DNA from: Cohaesibacteraceae bacterium
GTDB taxonomy: Bacteria > Pseudomonadota > Alphaproteobacteria > Rhizobiales > Cohaesibacteraceae
Reading direction: 5' to 3'
Assembly: GCA_016764535.1 (NCBI GenBank)
Contig: JAESRR010000256.1
Coordinates: 18,177 to 23,492 of the forward strand
Length of the DNA: 5,316 bases
Shown one piece after another: positions 1 to 4,476 of the stretch. How positions within the stretch are numbered: the first letter of the stretch is position 1; every line of letters begins with the position of its first letter. The notes under the pieces are model-generated. The model did not search any database. It saw nothing but the letters and a program-made list of their open reading frames with translations, and was not told the DNA's origin. Both the position numbers and the translations under genes were made by a program.

Positions 1-797
1 TGGCTTTGACCGTTGCCATTATTCCCCTGGCTTGCATTGCCACCGGCAGATTTATTGGAAGATGAATTACTTTTACCATTATTGGCTTTGGAAGAATGGT
101 GCGTAGCGTGGTGCGATTTGGCTTTGTTTTTATTCCCGATCGATCCAGGAGCCAGTTCAACATCAACGCCATTTCGGCGGACAGTCGTTTTGAAACGCGC
201 GAGACGGACGCTTTTTTTCCTGATCCGGATAACAGGGTTGGAAACTCCGGAAACCGATAGGCGTCCCTCAAATTGAACACTTGCCGAATGACCCTGGCGG
301 ATATCGGTTTCCTCACCACTCTCGTGGGATGAAACACCAACAGTTCCACTTGTGACATCAACCCGGGCGCCGTTGCCATCAACACTGATGGTGAACTGCG
401 TACCTTTTACCACCGCCGCCAGATACGGGGTTTCAACCGCAAAATGCCGTACATCGCGCTTGTTGACAGCCAAAGCAAGCGTGCCGCTCTGTTGAAGGAT
501 CAGCGTTTTGCCCTCTTCCAGATATTGTTCCGGAGGAAGCGCCATAACAGAATTGGGACCAACCTGAATACGTTCATTGGCGCGGACGAGCAGAACTTTT
601 GAGCGCCCGCGTGTTGATAGCGTTTGACCAGGATTAAGAAGCATGCCGCGTTTTACACGATAGGCTTTTGTTCCCTTTTGGGCGATCCAGACCTGGCCAC
701 CGACTTTGCTGACAGTCCAGCTATGTGGCCCGGCAAAAGCGATAGATGACAAACCAAATAAGATGACAACCGCAATAGCGATAAAACTGCGAAACAT
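1..797 (-). CDS. Secreted FecR-domain protein, C-terminus cut off by window edge
   Basis: The frame is open for 265 codons from ATG at 797 to the left edge, so the C-terminus is missing. The start is supported by an AGGAGGG ribosome binding site six bases upstream. Residues 1-22 form a signal peptide (MFRSF, hydrophobic core, AFA cleavage site before Gly23). Residues about 56-157 resemble the FecR domain: a basic segment ending RGRSKVLLVRANERIQVGPNS, then VETPYLAAVVKGTQFTV and ARVDVTSGTVGVSS. From about residue 222 the protein becomes low-complexity, rich in Asn, Ser, Gly, Lys and His (including HHATHH), and is still so at the edge. Canonical FecR is an inner-membrane sigma regulator with a cytoplasmic N-terminal segment. 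Here the N-terminus is a signal peptide, and no sigma factor or TonB receptor is adjacent, so a periplasmic or surface scaffold role is more likely than anti-sigma activity. The domain call is firm; the function is unknown. Confidence 0.85.
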   Translation of the reverse strand, partial: MFRSFIAIAVVILFGLSSIAFAGPHSWTVSKVGGQVWIAQKGTKAYRVKRGMLLNPGQTLSTRGRSKVLLVRANERIQVGPNSVMALPPEQYLEEGKTLILQQSGTLALAVNKRDVRHFAVETPYLAAVVKGTQFTISVDGNGARVDVTSGTVGVSSHESGEETDIRQGHSASVQFEGRLSVSGVSNPVIRIRKKSVRLARFKTTVRRNGVDVELAPGSIGNKNKAKSHHATHHSSKANNGKSNSSSNKSAGGNASQGNNGNGQS

Positions 798-891
798 TTC
801 CGCCCTCCTGAATTAAACAGAAGAACGATACGCGATATCAAATGACAAACGCCTAACATGTTGGGATTTTGTAACTAGTGGTTAAATAAGT

Positions 892-897
892 ATTATA
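892..897 (-). promoter_or_regulatory. Candidate -10 box for the FecR-domain gene
   Basis: A perfect TATAAT reads on the minus strand about 95 bases before the FecR-domain start codon, in an AT-rich 165-base gap after the RidA-family gene. At 17-base spacing the -35 position reads CAGGAA, a poor match to TTGACA, so the promoter would be weak or activator-dependent. This is a consensus match only. Confidence 0.35.
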
Positions 898-937
898 GCT
901 ATTGGTAATTGAATTTCCTGATGAATTTAGGTTGATA

Positions 938-954
938 AGTCAATAATATTGACT
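938..954. repeat. 17-bp palindrome between the RidA-family and FecR-domain genes
   Basis: The sequence AGTCAATAATATTGACT has perfect 8-bp arms around a single central A. It begins nine bases after the RidA-family stop codon and lies about 40 bases upstream of the candidate -10 box of the FecR-domain gene. No T-tract follows on the minus strand and the stem is AT-rich, so a terminator is unlikely. A protein-binding operator fits better. Perfect 8-bp arms at a fixed spacing are expected fewer than 0.1 times by chance in a window of this size. Confidence 0.45.
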
Positions 955-962
955 AAACGAAC

Positions 963-1355
963 CTAGGCCAGCGCCATGCAATCTATTTCAATATCAAAGG
1001 GTTTGGGCCACCCGGCAACAGGCACAAAGGTTCGTGCTGGTTGATTATCCGGGAAGAAGGTTTTGTAAACGGCGTTGATCTGGTCATAAAACCCGGCATT
1101 GGCCGCATAAATTCGCACCATCAGAATATTGTCGGCATTGGTCCCGGCAGCTTTGAGGCAGTGCATCATCGCGGTGAGAGAGACCCGGGTCTGAACCGAG
1201 ATATCACCCATCACAAATTCACCGGTTTTGATATCAAGCGGCGGTGTGCCGGATACAAAAACCATACCGCCACCCCGTGTGACCATCGACAGGGGCGCTC
1301 CATTATCCAGTGCAACCTGGGACAAAACAGGGACGTTGATGATTTCTCGAGGCAT
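963..1355 (-). CDS. RidA/YjgF/UK114-family protein (putative enamine/imine deaminase)
   Basis: This 130-residue protein has the usual length for the Rid family, whose members form trimers with active sites between subunits. RidA itself hydrolyses reactive enamine/imine intermediates released by PLP enzymes in amino acid breakdown. Visible family features are MVFVSGTPPLD (residues 31-41, the family's SGQ region), YDQINAVYKTFFP (90-102, with conserved Asn94) and PARTFVPVAGWP...FDIEIDCMAL near the end. Arg108 lines up with catalytic Arg105 of E. coli RidA, and Glu123 with Glu120. The E. coli Tyr17 position appears to be Leu or Ser here, so this may belong to a divergent Rid subfamily with another substrate. 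The ATG start has AGGA about eight bases upstream. It lies downstream of the IclR-family gene on the same strand, 129 bases away, so co-transcription is possible but not certain. The family is clear; the exact substrate is not. Confidence 0.9.
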   Translation of the reverse strand: MPREIINVPVLSQVALDNGAPLSMVTRGGGMVFVSGTPPLDIKTGEFVMGDISVQTRVSLTAMMHCLKAAGTNADNILMVRIYAANAGFYDQINAVYKTFFPDNQPARTFVPVAGWPKPFDIEIDCMALA

Positions 1356-1410
1356 GTATTTATCCTGAAAATGAAGGGCAATCGAACAGGATGTTAATCT
1401 AGCCTGGACA

Positions 1411-1436
1411 GATCATCCCGGACAAGGCCCGGGATC
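1411..1436. repeat. Short intergenic inverted repeat of alphaproteobacterial type
   Basis: ATCCCGG (1415-1421) and CCGGGAT (1429-1435) form a perfect 7-bp GC-rich stem with a seven-base loop, ACAAGGC, flanked by GATC on the left. The pattern resembles the small dispersed CATCCCGG...CCGGGATC elements found between genes in many alphaproteobacterial genomes (from general knowledge; not searched). On the minus strand it lies between the iclR stop and the RidA-family start. It could trim or partly block read-through, although no T-tract follows it. Confidence 0.55.
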
Positions 1437-1461
1437 AATATGTTCGGATTAGTTTAGAGGA

Positions 1462-1481
1462 ATGGATATTGACAAATCCAT
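1462..1481. repeat. Weak hairpin just after the IclR-family stop codon
   Basis: ATGGAT (1462-1467) and ATCCAT (1476-1481) are perfect 6-bp inverted arms around an eight-base loop, starting four bases after the stop codon on the minus strand. No run of T follows, so it is at best a weak or factor-dependent 3' end. Arms this short can occur by chance. Confidence 0.25.
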
Positions 1482-1484
1482 GCA

Positions 1485-2339
1485 TCAGTTCGCCAGTGCG
1501 TTGGAAATACTATTGGCGGTGCGGCAAACGATCGGTGCAAGTTCTTCAATTACCTGCTGTTCTGACCATGCGGGTTTGGTGACACATATATTGACCGATG
1601 CAACGCCAATCCGGCCTGGTCCGTAGATAGGTGCAGCGATGGTCAATTCACCAACAATACATTCCTGCCAGGCGGTGGCGTATCCATTATGCGATACCTC
1701 GCCAATGCGTTTCAAAATGGCGTCCCGGTCAGTAAGCGTCTCCGGCGTTAACCGCCTGAGATCGGAAGCATCAAGGATCGCACTGATCTGTTCATCGGTC
1801 TGGGTGGAAAGCCAGGCTCTGCCGCTGGATGTACAAAACAAGGGCGCACGCCCACCCACAATCGGATGAATGATGTGGGAGTTCGAGCTGGAAAGGCGTG
1901 CGATATAAATCACGTCCTGTTCCATCGGCAATGCCAGATTGACAGCTTCACCACTGCTTTCCCGTGCTTGCAGGAGATATGGTGCGGCGACAGAACTTAC
2001 CGGATTGGTCGCCAGATAGGTGTGTGACAGTTCCAGCAGCCGGGCAGAAGGCACCATGCGCCTGCTGTCCGGGTCGCGTTCCAGAAACCCCAGTTCAACA
2101 AGCGTGAAACAAAACCGCTGGACGGCACTTTTACCCATGCCGGTTTTGGCAACGATGTCCGTCAGGCTGAGGGGTTTTCGGGACTGGCTAAACACATGCA
2201 GGACTGTAAAAGCCTTCTCGACCGACCCGACAAAAAGCGGATTGCTGGATTTAACCACACTCTGGTCGGTGCTTTGTATGCCCGCGCTGTTGGCAACTGC
2301 ATTGCGCCTTAGGGGGAAACCGTCACTGGAATTTGTCAT
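1485..2339 (-). CDS. IclR-family transcriptional regulator
   Basis: With ATG at 2339 the protein has 284 residues, near the usual IclR-family size. An N-terminal winged helix-turn-helix covers about residues 37-100: VGSVEKAFTVL, then LTDIVAKTGMGKSAVQRFCFTLVELGFL, with wing RDPDSRRM. A C-terminal effector-binding domain follows, with GGRAPLFCTSSGRAWLS (about 162-178) and NGYATAWQECIVGELTIAAPIY (about 218-239). Such proteins bind palindromic operators as dimers or tetramers and respond to small metabolites; the ligand is not predictable here. The frame stays open upstream to a TTG at 2444 (319 residues) and an ATG at 2375 (296 residues). I prefer 2339 because an AAGAAG sequence lies about six bases before it, the extra residues precede any domain, and a palindrome (2375-2389) would otherwise fall inside the coding region. 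Being divergent from oppA, it is the natural candidate regulator of opp and of itself (inference). Confidence 0.9.
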   Translation of the reverse strand: MTNSSDGFPLRRNAVANSAGIQSTDQSVVKSSNPLFVGSVEKAFTVLHVFSQSRKPLSLTDIVAKTGMGKSAVQRFCFTLVELGFLERDPDSRRMVPSARLLELSHTYLATNPVSSVAAPYLLQARESSGEAVNLALPMEQDVIYIARLSSSNSHIIHPIVGGRAPLFCTSSGRAWLSTQTDEQISAILDASDLRRLTPETLTDRDAILKRIGEVSHNGYATAWQECIVGELTIAAPIYGPGRIGVASVNICVTKPAWSEQQVIEELAPIVCRTANSISNALAN

Positions 2340-2374
2340 CACATACTTCTTTATCTTCCAGGGGCCAGCGATCA

Positions 2375-2389
2375 TTTCCGTCACGGAAA
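2375..2389. promoter_or_regulatory. Candidate IclR-type operator upstream of the regulator
   Basis: TTTCCGT-C-ACGGAAA is a perfect 7-bp dyad with a one-base centre. It lies 36-50 bases before the preferred start of the IclR-family gene, a position suiting autoregulation. IclR-family proteins commonly bind palindromes of about 15 bp containing GGAA/TTCC half-sites (family knowledge); assigning this site to this regulator is inference. If translation starts at 2444 it would lie inside the gene. Confidence 0.4.
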
Positions 2390-2509
2390 CCTTATGTTGT
2401 AAGCGATTATCACGGATCAGGTTTGCAGGAAAATCTTCAGTCAAAAGGCTGCTACGACGAAAGTATACAAACCTGTGTGAAGTTTCCCAGGAGTCATATT
2501 TACATAATT

Positions 2510-2519
2510 TCGTATACGA
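2510..2519. promoter_or_regulatory. Candidate operator TCGTATACGA
   Basis: This is a perfect 10-bp palindrome, 25 bases upstream of the oppA -10 candidate, so a bound protein would touch the -35 region. It fits the TNGT-N2-ACNA pattern typical of FCD-type GntR regulators as well as a generic dimer site. A second GTATAC core occurs at 2463-2468, 49 bases away. A 10-bp palindrome alone is not statistically strong. Confidence 0.3.
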
Positions 2520-2540
2520 TGTAGTGTAATACGGTACATA

Positions 2541-2552
2541 GTATTATAATAC
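2541..2552 (+). promoter_or_regulatory. Candidate oppA -10 box inside a palindrome
   Basis: GTATTATAATAC is a perfect 12-bp palindrome whose plus strand contains TATAAT at 2545-2550, a full consensus -10 hexamer. Because of the symmetry, TATAAT also reads on the minus strand at 2543-2548, so either strand could use it. The half-site TAATAC recurs at 2527-2532. At 17-base spacing the plus-strand -35 position reads TAGTGT, a weak match, so an activator or alternative spacing may be needed. Predicted transcription start is about 2556-2558. Confidence 0.4.
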
Positions 2553-2567
2553 AATACTTGTGTTGCT

Positions 2568-2588
2568 AATTTGGCACTAAACCAAATT
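2568..2588 (+). repeat. Inverted repeat AATTTGG-N7-CCAAATT in the oppA leader
   Basis: Perfect 7-bp arms at 2568-2574 and 2582-2588 surround a seven-base spacer, CACTAAA. The right arm also forms the small palindrome CCAAATTGG. Placed just after the predicted transcription start, it could be a downstream operator or a 5'-end hairpin that protects the mRNA. It ends eight bases before the Shine-Dalgarno of the small ORF. Confidence 0.4.
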
Positions 2589-2606
2589 GGATACCGGGAG
2601 GACAAC

Positions 2607-2726
2607 ATGCGTGTATTGCAATCAGGTCATCAATCGTTCTGTGCCGTTATTCGGCGATGTCGGCACGTCTTTATGACGCGCAATGACATCTGCATGCAGA
2701 ATGTTTATGCGATGATCTGCGCATGA
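2607..2726 (+). CDS. Possible 39-residue leader peptide upstream of oppA
   Basis: ATG at 2607 is preceded, four bases away, by GGGAGGA (2596-2602), a stronger ribosome binding site than that of oppB. The frame ends at TGA 2724-2726, 70 bases before oppA. The predicted 39-residue peptide begins MRVLQSGHQSF. It has four cysteines (12, 18, 29, 38) and an Arg cluster (IRRCRHV), with no signal peptide, membrane segment or clear domain. I do not recognise it. Its place in a long structured leader suggests a leader peptide whose translation could affect oppA expression, but no run of one amino acid codon marks a classic attenuator. It may also be a chance ORF or the relic of a lost gene. The strength of the ribosome binding site is the main support. 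Confidence 0.35.
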   Translation: MRVLQSGHQSFCAVIRRCRHVFMTRNDICMQNVYAMICA

Positions 2727-2754
2727 CAATCCTCGGTTCCGGACAATGTAAAAA

Positions 2755-2776
2755 TTGATATCAATGAATTCATTGA
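2755..2776 (+). promoter_or_regulatory. oppA: Overlapping palindromes next to the oppA ribosome binding site
   Basis: TTGATATCAA (2755-2764) overlaps TCAATGAATTCATTGA (2761-2776), a perfect 16-bp palindrome ending about five bases before the GGGAGAGG Shine-Dalgarno of oppA (2783-2790). As RNA the longer one can fold to a 6-bp stem with an AATT loop beside the ribosome binding site; as DNA it could be an operator. A perfect 16-bp palindrome is expected fewer than 0.1 times by chance in this window. Confidence 0.5.
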
Positions 2777-2796
2777 GACCCAGGGAGAGGGAACCC

Positions 2797-4404
2797 ATGA
2801 AAACCAAACTTCTATTATCCGTCGCGATCAGTGCGATGCTTGCGATGCCTGCAATGGCCGCAACAGTAAAAGACGGCGACAAGCTTGCTGCCGATCAGAC
2901 CTATACATATCGTCTGCTTGACGATATCAAATCATTCGATCCGCAGATCAATACCGATATCGAAGGTTCCGGTATCATTCGTGATCTGTTTGAAGGTCTG
3001 ATGAATGAAGATTCAGTGGGTGGTTTGATCCCTGGCGCAGCTCTCGGTTACACTGTCAGTGACGACAATCTGACATACACATTTGAACTGCGTGACGCAA
3101 AATGGTCAAACGGCGAAACCGTTAAAGCCAGCGATTTTGTCTATGCATGGCAGCGTCTGGTAGATCCAAAAACAGCTTCAGAATACGCATGGTACATGCA
3201 GCTGATGGGTGTTAAAAACGCAACGAAAGTTGTAAAAGGCGAACTTGACGTATCCGAACTTGGTGTTCGCGCAGTTGATGATACGCATTTTGAAGTTACC
3301 ATCGACAATGCATTGCCCTATTTCGCTTCAATGACAGTTCATGGATCGACTTTCCCGGTTCTTCAGTCTGTTATTGAAAAGCATGGTAATGACTGGACAA
3401 AGCCCGGCAATCTGGTTGGTAACGGCGCATATACATTGACCGAATACCGTCCTGGCGAAAAAGTTGTTCGTGAGCGTAACGAACTTTATTGGAACAATGA
3501 AAACACCATCATCAACAAATCAGTAGCCCTCATCATCAACGATGAAAACCAGGCGCTGACCCGTTATCTTGCCGGTGAAGTTCAGAAAACCCAGATCCCT
3601 GCAGGTCAGTATCCGCGTCTTGCCAAGGAATTGCCAAATGAGGCTTATTCCTATCCGCGCTCATGTTCTTACATCTACTGGTTCAATATCGGTGAAAAAG
3701 GACCTGAAGCTCTTAAAGACGTTCGCGTTCGCAAGGCACTGTCCTATGCAATCAACCGCGAAGTGATTACTGATCGTATCCTTCAGGGTGGTCAGTATCA
3801 GTCTTTCAACTTTGCACATCAGAAAACAGCCGGCTTTACGCTGCCTGATATCGATTATGCAAAATGGTCACAGGCCGAGCGCGACGCAAAAGCCAAAGAA
3901 CTGATGGCTGCTGCCGGTTACGGTCCTGAAAATCCACTTTCCATCACCCTTAACTACAATACATCCGAAGCTCACAAGAAAATTGCTATCGGTGTATCCC
4001 AGTTCTGGAAAAAAACTCTTGGCGTTAAACTTACCCTCGCCAACAATGAGTGGAAAATACACACAACCAAACAGCAGGCCGGTGATTACGAAATCAGCCG
4101 TTATGCATGGTGTGGTGATTACAACGAAGCCTCTACATATCTTGATCTGTTGACTTCATGGTCAGGTCACAATGTAGGCGGATATGCCAGTGATGAATTT
4201 GATGCTTTGATGAAAGAATCAAAAACACAGGTAAATCCAAACGCCAATTACCAGAAAGCTGAAGCTCTTCTGGCACAGGACATGCCTTTTGCACCGATCT
4301 ACCAGTACACTGGTGTGATCATGCTCAAAGAGACCCTTAAAGGCTGGCCGGTTGATAACCTGATGCAGACTTTCTACTCACGCGATCTTTATATCACCGA
4401 GTAG
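2797..4404 (+). CDS. oppA: OppA, periplasmic oligopeptide-binding protein
   Basis: This 535-residue protein is close in length to E. coli OppA (543). It captures oligopeptides in the periplasm and delivers them to the OppBCDF ABC importer. Residues 1-21 are a signal peptide (MKTKLLL, AMA cleavage site before Ala22). There is no lipobox cysteine, so it is a soluble periplasmic protein. The family 5 solute-binding fold is clear: RDLFEGLM, LRDAKWSNGETVKASDFVYAWQRLVDP, NLVGNGAYTL (around 209), DVRVRKALSYAINREVI (308-324), and YAWCGDYNEAS (436-446). Asp441 lines up with E. coli Asp419, which binds the peptide amino end. The only two cysteines, Cys290 and Cys439, match the E. coli OppA disulfide pair. 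The start at 2797 has GGGAGAGG seven bases before it and yields the signal peptide directly; in-frame TTG 2755 and ATG 2764 lack this. All Arg codons noted are CGT or CGC, suggesting high expression. Peptide uptake is well supported; specificity is unknown. Confidence 0.95.
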   Translation: MKTKLLLSVAISAMLAMPAMAATVKDGDKLAADQTYTYRLLDDIKSFDPQINTDIEGSGIIRDLFEGLMNEDSVGGLIPGAALGYTVSDDNLTYTFELRDAKWSNGETVKASDFVYAWQRLVDPKTASEYAWYMQLMGVKNATKVVKGELDVSELGVRAVDDTHFEVTIDNALPYFASMTVHGSTFPVLQSVIEKHGNDWTKPGNLVGNGAYTLTEYRPGEKVVRERNELYWNNENTIINKSVALIINDENQALTRYLAGEVQKTQIPAGQYPRLAKELPNEAYSYPRSCSYIYWFNIGEKGPEALKDVRVRKALSYAINREVITDRILQGGQYQSFNFAHQKTAGFTLPDIDYAKWSQAERDAKAKELMAAAGYGPENPLSITLNYNTSEAHKKIAIGVSQFWKKTLGVKLTLANNEWKIHTTKQQAGDYEISRYAWCGDYNEASTYLDLLTSWSGHNVGGYASDEFDALMKESKTQVNPNANYQKAEALLAQDMPFAPIYQYTGVIMLKETLKGWPVDNLMQTFYSRDLYITE

Positions 4405-4410
4405 GTAAAA

Positions 4411-4456
4411 CAGGTGCGGGGTGCCCGGCGTTCGGGCACCCCTTTTCTTGCACCTG
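4411..4456 (+). terminator. Nested hairpin in the oppA-oppB gap, likely partial terminator
   Basis: An inner perfect 10-bp stem, GGGGTGCCCG (4418-4427) and CGGGCACCCC (4433-4442), has loop GCGTT and is followed by TTTTCTT, as in an intrinsic terminator. An outer 7-bp stem, CAGGTGC (4411-4417) and GCACCTG (4450-4456), abuts the inner stem on the 5' side and encloses the T-tract on the 3' side. Because oppB follows 20 bases later without an evident promoter of its own, this is best read as a leaky terminator or mRNA stabiliser that lets binding protein exceed permease. Confidence 0.75.
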
Positions 4457-4476
4457 CAATCAGGTAGTATCTTGAA

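Larger units (their letters stand above)
2340..2796. other. iclR-oppA divergent regulatory region
   Basis: This 457-base gap separates the divergent IclR-family gene and oppA. It is AT-rich in the middle (about 2495-2590) and contains several dyad elements, a perfect TATAAT box, and a small ORF with a strong ribosome binding site, each listed separately. If the TATAAT at 2545-2550 drives oppA, the untranslated leader is about 240 bases, long for a simple transporter operon and large enough for post-transcriptional control. A possible minus-strand -10 for the regulator is TATACT at 2463-2468, but no convincing -35 accompanies it. Confidence 0.6.

Noticed and set aside
653..859. 68-codon minus-strand ORF overlapping the start of the FecR-domain gene
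   Set aside because: It overlaps the signal peptide region in another frame; the FecR frame has the strong ribosome binding site and the recognisable domain.
871..885. GTAA-N7-TTAA resembling a CtrA box upstream of the FecR-domain gene
   Set aside because: It matches seven of eight positions; such near matches are expected about once or twice by chance here.
1041..1397. 118-codon plus-strand ORF opposite the Rid-family gene
   Set aside because: It is an antisense shadow of a clear Rid-family gene, and its translation shows no recognisable domain.
2020..2529. 169-codon plus-strand ORF opposite the 5' part of the IclR-family gene
   Set aside because: It runs antisense to the helix-turn-helix coding region, has no convincing ribosome binding site or domain, and is best explained as a shadow.
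2689..2700. 12-bp palindrome TCTGCATGCAGA inside the small ORF
   Set aside because: Roughly one perfect 12-bp palindrome is expected by chance in the window, and it has no special position.
2755..2796. Longer oppA with a TTG start at 2755 or ATG at 2764
   Set aside because: It would put charged residues before the signal peptide and leave the good Shine-Dalgarno at 2783-2790 inside the gene.
2622..2882. 86-codon minus-strand ORF across the oppA start
   Set aside because: It is antisense to the oppA signal peptide and leader, with no family resemblance.
2617..4465. 11-bp direct repeat TGCAATCAGGT at 2617-2627 and 4455-4465, both in opp non-coding or leader sequence
   Set aside because: A few 11-bp exact repeats are expected by chance in a window this size, and the flanks do not match.
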